DNA of 64,000 bases from Bryocella elongata (GTDB taxonomy: Bacteria; Acidobacteriota; Terriglobia; Terriglobales; Acidobacteriaceae): assembly GCF_900108185.1 (NCBI RefSeq), contig NZ_FNVA01000002.1:248001-312000 (forward strand). Direction: 5' to 3'. Positions within the stretch are counted from its first letter, which is position 1, and every line of letters begins with the position of its first letter. The notes beneath the pieces are model-generated. The model saw only the letters and a list, made by a program, of their open reading frames with translations, did not search any database and was not told the origin of the DNA. Below are positions 9,540 through 20,417 of the stretch, in pieces. A program made the translations under genes and the position numbers.

Positions 9540-9678
9540 GCGTTTTCCCCGCGCCACGACTGACGTTTTCTATGTTTGCGGCGTCAAACTTCACCAGACG
9601 ATATGCCTCGAACAGCCCGGAGTTTGGGTGTCCGGATTCTGGGCGTTACGAGGAGCTGTTGCCCCTGGGAAGAACGAT

Positions 9679-10674
9679 ATGACTGCACCTGAGAAAAAGC
9701 TTTCAGTGCCGGTGCGGATTGCAGTCACTCTTGTTGTTGCCTACGCCGCACTGACGTTGATCGTCGGCGTGGCGCTGGCGGAGTTCTCGCTGCATCTGCC
9801 CAAGATGCCAATCTACGCACCGGAGATCTACCGCGTGCGCTACGAGCGGCAGTTCGATGCGCGCCTGCATGATGTGTCCATCACCGCGCAGGATGGCGCA
9901 GTGCTGCGCGCGTGGTACGTCGCTCCGGCCAACCCGAACGGCCGCTCGGTGGTGCTGCTGCATGGCATCGGCGGCAACCGCGTGTGGCTCTCGGGCTATG
10001 CCGACATCTTCCTCAAGCGCGGCTACACTGTGCTGCTGCCGGATTCGCGCCAGCATGGAGCGTCGGGCGGAAGCATTGCGACATATGGCGTGCTGGAGCG
10101 CGATGACGTACGCCGCTGGGTCGGCTGGCTGAGCGCTCGCAACCCCGGCTGCACCTACCTTCTCGGCGAGTCAATGGGCGCGGCTATCGGTGTCGAGGCC
10201 ACAGCTGTAACGCCGCAGCTCTGCGCCGTCGCCGTGGAGTCGCCCTTCGCAAGCTTCCGCCGCATCTCCGTCGAGCGGCTCGGTTGGCAGACGCACCTCG
10301 GCGCGACCTTCTGGGCCACCGCCGGACGACCGGCGATTGAGGTTGCGTTCCTGTGGACAAGGCTCCGCTATCACGTCAATCTTCCCGATGCTTCGCCCAT
10401 CCGCGCCGTCGAGCACTCCCACGTCCCCGTGCTGCTCATCGCAGGGACGCGCGACGAGAACATTCCGATGCACAACGCGCTGGAGATCCAGCAGGCCTGC
10501 GGCAAACGCTGCGCCCTGTGGATCGTCCCCGGCGCCGACCACGGCGCGGCAGCGTCCATCGCGCCGCAGGAGTTCCATACCCGCGTGGTGCGGTGGTTCG
10601 ACACGCATGATCCTCTGGGGGACAGGCTGGGGCCTGTCGCGCCGAAGACTGTGGCGATGGCGCGGGGGCGATAG
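9679..10674 (+). CDS. Alpha/beta hydrolase, membrane-anchored
   Basis: A 331-residue serine hydrolase. Residues 11-34 are a signal anchor (IAVTLVVAYAALTLIVGVAL), so the catalytic domain likely faces the periplasm. The oxyanion region is LLHGIGGNRVWLSGYAD, the nucleophile elbow is GESMG, the acid is probably the Asp of AGTRDENIP, and the base is His in PGADHGAA. The layout matches the BAAT/FrsA-like 'alpha/beta hydrolase' group rather than a named esterase. ATG 9679 is the first start compatible with the anchor; the frame is open upstream to 9538, but that part reads into the preceding terminator. The substrate is unknown. Confidence 0.83.
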   Translation: MTAPEKKLSVPVRIAVTLVVAYAALTLIVGVALAEFSLHLPKMPIYAPEIYRVRYERQFDARLHDVSITAQDGAVLRAWYVAPANPNGRSVVLLHGIGGNRVWLSGYADIFLKRGYTVLLPDSRQHGASGGSIATYGVLERDDVRRWVGWLSARNPGCTYLLGESMGAAIGVEATAVTPQLCAVAVESPFASFRRISVERLGWQTHLGATFWATAGRPAIEVAFLWTRLRYHVNLPDASPIRAVEHSHVPVLLIAGTRDENIPMHNALEIQQACGKRCALWIVPGADHGAAASIAPQEFHTRVVRWFDTHDPLGDRLGPVAPKTVAMARGR

Positions 10675-10692
10675 TGGTATAACTCTTATACC
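10675..10692 (+). promoter_or_regulatory. Extended -10 promoter overlapped by a perfect palindromic operator (brnTA)
   Basis: GGTATAA (10676-10682) and TTATACC (10686-10692) form a perfect 7-bp inverted repeat with a CTC centre, directly after the hydrolase stop codon and three bases before the brnT ATG (10696). TGGTATAAC (10675-10683) also reads as an extended -10 box, which would start transcription near 10690 and make brnT nearly leaderless. A ribbon-helix-helix antitoxin bound here would block the promoter. Confidence 0.65.
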
Positions 10693-10695
10693 AAC

Positions 10696-10974
10696 ATGCG
10701 CTTCGAGTTCGACGCAGAGAAGAGCGAGCGGCTGAGGAAGAACCCGAAGCGTGGCATCGGGTTTGAAGAAGCGCAGGAGATCTTTGCCCGGCCCTACTAT
10801 CAGGACCGCCGGTCCGATGATCCTGAGCAGTTCCGCGCCATCGGATGGGTCGGACGTCTCCTGTACTCGTTGATCTTCGAGGTGAGGGAAGACGCTGACG
10901 GCGATTACTACCATCTCGTCACCCTATGGCGTTCAACCCGGGAAGAGAAGGAGCTTTATGAAGACCACTCGTAA
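10696..10974 (+). CDS. brnT: BrnT family type II toxin (ribonuclease)
   Basis: A 92-residue BrnT (DUF497) protein, a RelE-fold ribonuclease toxin that arrests growth when free of its antitoxin. Family landmarks are the start FEFDAEKSERLRKN, the segment GIGFEEAQEIFA, the central RAIGWVGRLLYSLIFEV strand pair and the C-terminal WRSTREEKELYE, the most conserved BrnT block. It overlaps the antitoxin gene by 17 bases. Toxin-first order is normal for brnTA. The operator/promoter lies immediately in front. Confidence 0.92.
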   Translation: MRFEFDAEKSERLRKNPKRGIGFEEAQEIFARPYYQDRRSDDPEQFRAIGWVGRLLYSLIFEVREDADGDYYHLVTLWRSTREEKELYEDHS

Positions 10975-11239
10975 GAATGCTGTGCCGAGCGCGGACGACA
11001 TCGCGAAGTTGGCAGACGAGGGCCACAGCGTCTCGAAGCACTTCACAAATCGTGGAAAGATGATGCCGCCGATGCTTCCCATCCAGCGCGTCAACGTGGA
11101 CTTCACGGAGCCGATGCTGAAGGAACTTGATCGCGAGGCTCGCGAGCTGAATATCAGCAGGCAAGCGGTGATCAAGACCCTGCTGCGCCGTGCGCTGGAT
11201 GAAAGAAACCTCGCGGGTCGCCGCGAGGTTTCGAGGTAA
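10958..11239 (+). CDS. brnA: BrnA family antitoxin (ribbon-helix-helix)
   Basis: A 93-residue antitoxin that neutralises BrnT and probably represses its own operon. The N-terminal half (DIAKLADEGHSVSKHFTN) is the BrnA toxin-binding part. The C-terminal half (RVNVDFTEPMLKELDREA, LNISRQAVIKTLLRRALDE) is a CopG-like ribbon-helix-helix DNA-binding domain. The last codons run through a perfect 11-bp hairpin that serves as a terminator for the opposing ftsK transcript, so the C-terminal tail (NLAGRREVSR) is dictated by that hairpin. Confidence 0.9.
   Translation: MKTTRKNAVPSADDIAKLADEGHSVSKHFTNRGKMMPPMLPIQRVNVDFTEPMLKELDREARELNISRQAVIKTLLRRALDERNLAGRREVSR
11206..11231 (-). terminator. Terminator of ftsK located inside the 3' end of brnA
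   Basis: AAACCTCGCGG (11206-11216) pairs perfectly with CCGCGAGGTTT (11221-11231) around GTCG. On the minus strand TTTCTTTC follows, giving a proper intrinsic terminator for ftsK, which ends at 11271. On the plus strand the hairpin lies within brnA, six bases before its stop codon, so it may also attenuate or protect the brnTA mRNA. Confidence 0.75.
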
Positions 11240-11270
11240 GTCTCAACTTCGTTGAGTCGGAATCCCGCAG

Positions 11271-14039
11271 CTACCGCATCGCTCCATCGACTTCGCTGTA
11301 GAAGCTCTTGGCTTTAAGGATCTCGCGGGGTTTGGAGCCGTCGGCGGGGCCTACCATGCCGTCGCGTTCCATCATGTCGATAAGGTGGGCGGCGCGGCCG
11401 TAGCCTACGCGTAGCCTGCGCTGGATGAGCGACGTGGAGGCCTTGCCGAACTCGTAGACGAGGCGGACCGCGTCGTCGTAGAGCGGATCGTTGTCGTCGC
11501 CGTCGTTGGCTCCGCCGTCCTCGCCCTTGCCTTCGTCCTTGGGTCCTTCGAGGAAGCCTTCCACGTACTCGGCCTCGCCCTGGTCCTTCCAGAACTTGGT
11601 GACGGCGGCGATCTCCTTTTCGGTGACGAAGGGAGCGTGCACGCGCTGCAGACGGCTGGTTCCGGGCGGAAGGTAGAGCATGTCGCCGCGGCCCAGCAGG
11701 CTTTCGGCGCCGTTGCTGTCGATGATGGTGCGCGAGTCGACTTTGGTGGCGAGGCGGAAGCTCATGCGGGTGGGGACGTTGGCCTTGATGAGGCCGGTGA
11801 TGACATCCACGCTCGGCCGCTGCGTGGCGAGCACGAGGTGAATGCCGACGGCGCGAGCCATTTGGGCGAGGCGGGTGATGGCTTCTTCGACATTGGCGCG
11901 GTCGAGCATCATGAGATCGGCGAGCTCGTCGATGATGATCATGATGTAGGGCAGGGGCTCCTGATTGACGTCCTCGAAGAGGTACTCGGAGCCGTTCTCG
12001 AAGAGCTTGTTGAACTGGTCGATGTTGCGGACGTGGTTGGCGGCGAGGAGCTTGAGGCGGCGCTCCATCTCGCGGACGGCGTTGCGCAGCGCATTGGCTG
12101 CGAGCTTGGCCTCGGTGATGATCGGCGTGAAGAGGTGCGGGATGCCCTCGTACATGCCCAGCTCGACGCGCTTGGGATCGACGAGGATCATGCGGACCTG
12201 CTCGGGCGTGGACTTGAGCAGGACGGACATGATCATGGCGTTGATGGCGACGGATTTGCCTGAGCCGGTGGAGCCGGCGATGAGCACGTGAGGCATCGCG
12301 GCGAGGTCGGCGGTGACGATGCGGCCGTTGATGTCCTTGCCCATGGCGACGGCGAGCTTGGACTTCGACTTGGCGAAGCTTTCGCTCTCGACGACGTCGC
12401 GGAGCCAGATGGTCTCGCGCTCGCGGTTGGGGACCTGGATGCCGACGGTGGACTTGCCGGCGATGCGCTCGATGAGGATGGACTCGGCGGCCATGGCGAG
12501 GCAGAGATCGTCGGCCAGACCAGTGACGCGGGAGTATTTGACCCCGGCGTCGGGGCGGAACTCGAACGTCGTGACGACGGGGCCGGGGTTGATCTGCTCG
12601 ACATTGCCATCGACGCCGAACTCGGCGCACTTTTGCACGAGGACGCGGGCTTCTTCGCGCAGCTCATTCTCCCGCACCGGAGCGTGCTCGTCGCTGCGGT
12701 ACAGCAGGGTGCTGGGCGGCAGTTTGTAGCCGCGCACGCTCTTGGCGAGCATCGTGACGGCCTGCAGGTTGGCGTCGGCGCGCTGGCCAAAGGCGATGTT
12801 CTGGTCGCGGATGTCCGCGGTGGGCGAGGGCATCGGTGGCTTGGGGACCGGTACCGGTCCGGCCTTGGCGACCGCACGGGGAACTGGCATACGAGCCGGA
12901 GGAGGTTCGGGCACGTCCGCGGGCTTCACGCGATTCAGCATCGGCGGCGGCGTGCGGCGCTCCGGCCGGTCGAGCCAGTTGTCATCATTGACCTGGCTGA
13001 CGGTCTCGGCGCCTTCGAACGGGATGTCGCCCGGGCGGGGCATCTCGCGCAGCTTCGCGCCAGCCACCATGGAGGGCGGTGTGCTCGGCAGGTCGGTGGC
13101 ATTCGGGTCGTCGAGACCCAGGGCGAACTCATCGTCCTCGCTCGCTACGGTGTCGAGAACCGTGCGCGGCATGCTCTTCCATACATTGGGCGCTTCGGGC
13201 TCAACTGCAGCGGCTTCGGAATCGGACGATAGGTCCTGCAGCTTTGCCTTGCGGCGTCCGAACCAGCCAAACAGGCCCGCCAGGACTGACGTGCTGGCGC
13301 CATCTTCGCCTTCGCTGTTGCGTCGGGCGATGGCTTCCTTCTGGGCGCGCACGCGGGCACGAGCCGCGGTGCGCTCGCGGCGGCTCTGGAACTGGTCTTC
13401 CTCTTCGTCGAACTGCTCGACGCGATGGTTCGAGCGGAAGGCCTGCCAGCGATCGCTGGCCCAGCGGATGAATGCAAAGTGGGAGGTAAACCACTCGTTC
13501 GCGTTCGTCAGCAGGAATGAGGTCGAGAGATACAGCGAAAGCAGCACCATCAGGGCGCAAACCGCGATGGCGCCGGGCAGGTTCACGACGTGGATCAGGC
13601 CATCGGCGAGCGTGCTTCCGAGCAGTCCCGCGATCGGCAGGGCGCTGCGCCATTCCACGTGCCACGGCAGCAGAGCGATCGCTGCCGGAGCGAAGATCAT
13701 CCACAGCAGTCCGCCGACAACCTTCGAGCGCACCGGGCCGGCAGAGCGCGAGCGCATCCAGCGGATGCCGGTACGCACCAGTACCAGCGGAACGAAGAGC
13801 ACCGCAACGCCAAAGCTTTGCAGCGCCAGGTCGGCGCCGTAGCTGCCAAGGAGGCCCATCCAGTTGTGCGCCGGGCGCGCGCCCACGCCGCCGCCCACCG
13901 TGTTGAACGAGGGGTCCACGGGGTTGTAGGTCACCAGTGCCAGCAGCATCAGCGCTCCGGTGGTAAGCACGACGAGGCCCAGCATCTCGTTCAGCCGGCG
14001 GTTACGCGTGGGGGAGTAGAGCAGTCTCTGAGGCATCAT
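11271..14039 (-). CDS. ftsK: DNA translocase FtsK
   Basis: A septal DNA pump of about 922 residues that clears chromosomes through the closing septum and activates XerCD recombination at dif. The N-terminus has about four membrane helices (LGLVVLTTGALMLLALVTY, FGVAVLFVPLVLV, LLWMIFAPAAIALL, AVCALMVLLSLYL). A variable Pro/Glu linker follows. The motor carries Walker A GSTGSGKS (about residue 589) and Walker B YIMIIIDELADLMM. The C-terminal gamma winged helix (ASTSLIQRRLRVGYGRAAHL) reads KOPS-type signals. ATG 14039 (or 14036) is chosen because FtsK proteins start shortly before the SPTRNRRLNE motif. The frame is open to 14129. Confidence 0.93.
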   Translation of the reverse strand: MMPQRLLYSPTRNRRLNEMLGLVVLTTGALMLLALVTYNPVDPSFNTVGGGVGARPAHNWMGLLGSYGADLALQSFGVAVLFVPLVLVRTGIRWMRSRSAGPVRSKVVGGLLWMIFAPAAIALLPWHVEWRSALPIAGLLGSTLADGLIHVVNLPGAIAVCALMVLLSLYLSTSFLLTNANEWFTSHFAFIRWASDRWQAFRSNHRVEQFDEEEDQFQSRRERTAARARVRAQKEAIARRNSEGEDGASTSVLAGLFGWFGRRKAKLQDLSSDSEAAAVEPEAPNVWKSMPRTVLDTVASEDDEFALGLDDPNATDLPSTPPSMVAGAKLREMPRPGDIPFEGAETVSQVNDDNWLDRPERRTPPPMLNRVKPADVPEPPPARMPVPRAVAKAGPVPVPKPPMPSPTADIRDQNIAFGQRADANLQAVTMLAKSVRGYKLPPSTLLYRSDEHAPVRENELREEARVLVQKCAEFGVDGNVEQINPGPVVTTFEFRPDAGVKYSRVTGLADDLCLAMAAESILIERIAGKSTVGIQVPNRERETIWLRDVVESESFAKSKSKLAVAMGKDINGRIVTADLAAMPHVLIAGSTGSGKSVAINAMIMSVLLKSTPEQVRMILVDPKRVELGMYEGIPHLFTPIITEAKLAANALRNAVREMERRLKLLAANHVRNIDQFNKLFENGSEYLFEDVNQEPLPYIMIIIDELADLMMLDRANVEEAITRLAQMARAVGIHLVLATQRPSVDVITGLIKANVPTRMSFRLATKVDSRTIIDSNGAESLLGRGDMLYLPPGTSRLQRVHAPFVTEKEIAAVTKFWKDQGEAEYVEGFLEGPKDEGKGEDGGANDGDDNDPLYDDAVRLVYEFGKASTSLIQRRLRVGYGRAAHLIDMMERDGMVGPADGSKPREILKAKSFYSEVDGAMR

Positions 14040-14509
14040 GGGACGGAGCTTTCTCGCGGTTGGCGTATGCGCGCACACCCTGGCTGGCTTCGAGCGCCAC
14101 AAATAGCGCAAGCCGGGCCAGTGCATCACGCAACGGGCTCGGCGATCATCTCAAAGCCCGGAAACAATCCAGAGCAACTTCATTCTTCCACGCAGCGCTG
14201 TGACGGAAGCGCACGCCTGATGCCGCGAACCACAGTGGTGACGGGGCGATTTCCATGCCACACACGTGAGCCGAATCATTACAGGGACAGCGGCAACCGC
14301 GCAGGAAGCATAGGGCATCTAGCAGTTCAGGTGGGCTTTGCGAGGAACGCATTGCCAGGGAAGCGTGTTGTGGGGGCGCGGGATTTTCGCGATTTCTTCC
14401 GCCCATCACCGGCGAAGGAGAATCGCCGACAGCCGGTGGACCCCACAACACAGCACCTGCACGAACATTTCAGCTCGACATACTGCTCTTGAGAAGAAGG
14501 ATGGACCAC
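14040..14509. other. Divergent intergenic region, ftsK / DUF2383 gene
   Basis: About 470 bases without a convincing gene. It should hold the promoters of ftsK (minus) and of the gene at 14510 (plus). I see no clear -35/-10 pair, no repeat word and no tRNA. Short open frames here lack ribosome sites and conserved features. Confidence 0.5.
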
Positions 14510-14983
14510 ATGGCAAACACACTGGATGGATCAGCAAAGAACCGTGAAGCGGAGCGCGTCCTGCTGGACGTGATCAAGACGCTGCAGGATGGGCAGAAGG
14601 GGTTCGCCGAGGTGGGCGAGCACCTGAAAGATCCGACCCTGAAGCGCTATTTCCTTGCCCAGAGCCTGCAACGCGCCAACTTCCGCGCGGAGCTCGAGAA
14701 CGAACTACATCGCGACGGCATGCCGGATGTCAGCGAGTCCGGCTCGGTGGCTGGCGCGCTGCACCGGGTATGGGCCGACGTAAAGGCCAAACTCGGCGGT
14801 GGCGACTCGTCCTTGCTCGAGGCCGCGGAAGAGGGTGAGAAATCCGCCCTCGACGTGTACAGGGACGCCCTGGAGCAGGATCTGCCGCTGCCTGTGCGCG
14901 AACTCCTCAGCGAGCAGCAGGCGCATCTGCTCAACTCGCAGGAGTACATCCAGCGCAACCGCGAGGAACTGGTGAAGGCCTAA
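14510..14983 (+). CDS. PA2169 family / DUF2383 four-helix-bundle protein
   Basis: A 157-residue soluble, all-helical protein with the ferritin-like DUF2383 pattern: a first helix with VLLDVIKTLQDGQKGFAEVG, LKDPTLKRYFLAQSLQRANF, a Gly/Ser turn with VAGALHRVWADVKAKLGG, and a last pair (LLEAAEEGEKSALDVYRDAL, LPVRELLSEQQAHLL). Members are often linked to stress responses, with no firm biochemical role. ATG 14510 is chosen because GAAGAAGG lies nine bases upstream. It is a single gene with a strong hairpin behind it. Confidence 0.85.
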   Translation: MANTLDGSAKNREAERVLLDVIKTLQDGQKGFAEVGEHLKDPTLKRYFLAQSLQRANFRAELENELHRDGMPDVSESGSVAGALHRVWADVKAKLGGGDSSLLEAAEEGEKSALDVYRDALEQDLPLPVRELLSEQQAHLLNSQEYIQRNREELVKA

Positions 14984-15004
14984 GCGCGTCACACGCACAA
15001 GGTT

Positions 15005-15038
15005 GCAGCAAGGGCGGCCACCCGGCCGCCCTTGCTGC
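15005..15038 (+). terminator. Strong hairpin after the DUF2383 gene
   Basis: A perfect 15-bp stem (GCAGCAAGGGCGGCC, 15005-15019, with its complement at 15024-15038) around ACCC. There is no U-run, so termination may be weak or factor-assisted. The position just after the gene fits a 3' end. Confidence 0.75.
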
Positions 15039-15244
15039 GTCTCCTGAAACGTCCCAACTTCAGACAGGAATCCTTTTCCTGAACGGGTCATCGTAAATAG
15101 GGGCGCTTTTCCTCAGTTGGCGACTTGGAAAGGACGCGATAGTCTACCGATAGTTAGACCCGCAGCTGCCGTTCCCGCTGAATCCTGGCGAGGAAGACCC
15201 ATTGCGAGGTAGGTGTCTGAAAGCGCATCGCCTGGGAGGTGGCT

Positions 15245-15568
15245 ATGAATCAGCAGGTCAAGGATCTCATTCAGAAATTGGGCGAGGCGATCCATGAGTC
15301 TGTCTCAGACTCAGACCAGATCGCCGGAGTGGTGCGGGAGATCCGCGAGCAGGGCTTCGATGTCCTGCTGATGCTCGAGGCCACCATCGGCCTGAACGAG
15401 CTGGAAGAGGCCGAGGCCGCGGACGGCGAGTCCGAAGACCCCGTCGAAGGCCCCTTCACCCGGCACGATCTCACGTTCCTCAAGTCCCTCCGGATCACCA
15501 CAGAGGAGCAATCGGCTCTGGGCGACGGCAATGACGGCGGCAGCGCCGACAAGCAGTCGGGTACCTAG
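15245..15568 (+). CDS. Hypothetical acidic protein
   Basis: A 107-residue cytosolic protein. The first 55 residues are helical (MNQQVKDLIQKLGEAIHESV, IAGVVREIREQGFDVLLMLE). The rest is strongly acidic and disordered (EEAEAADGESEDPVEG). ATG 15245 follows GGGAGG at 15234-15239, so translation is likely real. I do not recognise the family. It sits between the DUF2383 gene and glgC, on the same strand but with sizeable gaps, so it is probably transcribed alone. Confidence 0.65.
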   Translation: MNQQVKDLIQKLGEAIHESVSDSDQIAGVVREIREQGFDVLLMLEATIGLNELEEAEAADGESEDPVEGPFTRHDLTFLKSLRITTEEQSALGDGNDGGSADKQSGT

Positions 15569-15681
15569 CACCGGGTCGCCCCCATCGTCGCGGTGGGCGG
15601 TGTTCGGAGCGTGTTCCGCGGCAAATCGCTTCACTTTGACCGCTCTCGTCGCGCGAGCCCGGCTCCATCGCGGGACATGTC

Positions 15682-15710
15682 TTCTAACGCTCTCATCCCA
15701 CTGATACAAT
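15682..15710 (+). promoter_or_regulatory. Candidate glgC promoter
   Basis: TTCTAA (15682-15687), a 17-base spacer and TACAAT (15705-15710). The -10 is good, the -35 weak. The GATACAAT octamer also occurs at 42673-42680, 45 bases before ndk, which supports its use as a -10 element. The predicted leader to the glgC ATG is about 115 bases. Confidence 0.4.
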
Positions 15711-15833
15711 TCGCGCCATCGGTTGTAAGGGTTTTCTTCTAGGTGTCCTTTTTGCCTCCAGTTGGCATCCCAGCATGGGGCGAAGGACAGTATGGGCTCT
15801 CCCGCGCAGGGATTGCCTTGAGGGTGCAGGACG

Positions 15834-17087
15834 ATGAGAGACACACTGGGCGTACTGCTGGCTGGTGGAGCCGGCGAGAGACTTTTTCCCCTAACCCGCG
15901 ACCGTGCGAAGCCCGCGGTTCCCTTTGCAGGGCAATACCGCATCATCGACATCACCCTGTCGAACTGCATCAACTCGGATCTGCGTCACGTGTACATCCT
16001 GACGCAGTACAAAGCGCTCAGCCTCAATCGCCATATTCGTGAGGGCTGGGGACCGGTGGTGGCTTCCGAGCTCGGTGAGTTCATCGAGATCCTGCCGCCG
16101 ATGCAGCGCGTGTCCAAGTCCTGGTACCAGGGCACAGCGGACGCCGTCTTCCAGAACATCTACTCCATCGGTTCGGAAGAGCCGAAGCGCGTGCTGATCC
16201 TCTCCGGCGATCACATCTACAAGATGAACTACGCGCTGATGCAGGAGCACCACCTGGCTTCAGGCGCGGAGGTCACGCTGGCGACCCTGCCGGTCGCGCC
16301 CAACGAGGTCTCGGCATTTGGTGTGGTCGAAGTCGGCAAGAACGGCGAGGTCATCGGCTTCGTCGAGAAGCCGAAGGAGACAGCCATCCGCTCGCCCTTC
16401 AATCCCGACATGGTCGATGTCTCGATGGGCATCTACCTCTTCAACACCGACGTCCTGCTGCCGGAGCTCATGCGTGACGCTGAGGATCCCGACTCGAAGC
16501 ACGACTTCGGCCACGACATCCTGCCGAAGCTGCTCGGCAAGTACAAGGTCCAGGCCTACAACTTCGTCGACGAGAACAAGCAGCGCGCACTCTACTGGCG
16601 CGATGTGGGTACGCTTGAGGCCTACTACGAGGCCAACATGGACGTGGCCTCGGTCGCCCCTGTCTTCAACCTCTATGACAAGGCGTGGCCCATGCGCACG
16701 CGGCCATACCAGTATCCGCCGGCGAAGTTCGTCTTTGGTGAGCCGGGCCGTACGGGCATGGCGATCAACTCGATCGCCTCGGCGGGCTGCATCATCTCGG
16801 GAGCTGTGATCCGCAACTCGGTGCTCTCGCACGATGTGCGCGTCAACAGCTATGCGGATGTCGATTCGAGCATCATCTTCTCGCACGGTAACATCGGCCG
16901 CCATTGCCGCATCCGCCACGCCATCATCGATCGCGACGTCCACATTCCGGACGGCACCGTGATCGGCTACGACCCGGCCGAGGACAAGAAGAACTACTTC
17001 GTCACGCCTTCGGGGCTGACCGTGGTGACCCGCGACTACTCGGTCTACGAGAACCCCGTATCGCCAGGCTTCCTGGGCGGCTTCTAG
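15834..17087 (+). CDS. glgC: Glucose-1-phosphate adenylyltransferase
   Basis: A 417-residue ADP-glucose pyrophosphorylase, the committed and usually allosterically controlled step of glycogen synthesis (glucose-1-P + ATP to ADP-glucose + PPi). The nucleotide-binding start is LGVLLAGGAGERLFPLTRDR, followed by AKPAVPFAGQYRIIDITLSN. Other landmarks are SWYQGTADAVFQN, the sugar-binding GFVEKPKE, the metal-site WRDVGTLEAYYEAN and the C-terminal left-handed beta-helix (INSIASAGCIISGAVIRNSV). No other glg genes are nearby. Confidence 0.95.
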   Translation: MRDTLGVLLAGGAGERLFPLTRDRAKPAVPFAGQYRIIDITLSNCINSDLRHVYILTQYKALSLNRHIREGWGPVVASELGEFIEILPPMQRVSKSWYQGTADAVFQNIYSIGSEEPKRVLILSGDHIYKMNYALMQEHHLASGAEVTLATLPVAPNEVSAFGVVEVGKNGEVIGFVEKPKETAIRSPFNPDMVDVSMGIYLFNTDVLLPELMRDAEDPDSKHDFGHDILPKLLGKYKVQAYNFVDENKQRALYWRDVGTLEAYYEANMDVASVAPVFNLYDKAWPMRTRPYQYPPAKFVFGEPGRTGMAINSIASAGCIISGAVIRNSVLSHDVRVNSYADVDSSIIFSHGNIGRHCRIRHAIIDRDVHIPDGTVIGYDPAEDKKNYFVTPSGLTVVTRDYSVYENPVSPGFLGGF

Positions 17088-17110
17088 TCACGTCGTCTCC
17101 AGCAGGAAAG

Positions 17111-17160
17111 AGCCCGGTTCAGAGACTCCCGCAATGAGCGGGCCTCCGAACCGGGCTTTT
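17111..17160. terminator. Bidirectional terminator between glgC and guaB
   Basis: AGCCCGGTTC (17111-17120) pairs with GAACCGGGCT (17148-17157), with a nested CCCGC-AATGA-GCGGG. TTTTCT follows on the plus strand and CTTTCC on the minus strand. It separates two convergent genes and can serve both. Confidence 0.85.
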
Positions 17161-17181
17161 CTGTGTGAGCAGTTGCCGTGT

Positions 17182-20108
<2,927 letters not shown>

Positions 20109-20324
20109 CGTCGTCTCCAACGCCTGGCGCATGGTTGGGATGACCACTCGCTCTCACAAGCCCCGCTGAAACGCCCATGAGGCGCTCCGGAGCCTTGTGT
20201 TCTAGCCGAGGTGGCAGCATCCCTGTGCGCGCACAGGTCGTTCGTACTTCTCTCGTGTACGTCGGCAGTAGAGACGGCTTTGGTCAGAGGGTTGAGGCGA
20301 CGAGTAATGACATTTTGGTTACTA

Positions 20325-20338
20325 GAGTACTGGTACTC
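20325..20338. promoter_or_regulatory. Palindrome in the gap between the two paralogues
   Basis: GAGTAC and GTACTC around TG form a perfect 6-bp inverted repeat. It lies in an AT-richer stretch about 215 bases upstream of paralogue 1 and could be an operator for it. No matching site was seen upstream of paralogue 2. Confidence 0.3.
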
Positions 20339-20417
20339 CCGATTCGGTCCCCTGAAAGGAAACACAATCGGGTCCGACGCTGGTTTCTGTACGTAAAGTG
20401 CACAAAATCGGCCAAAC

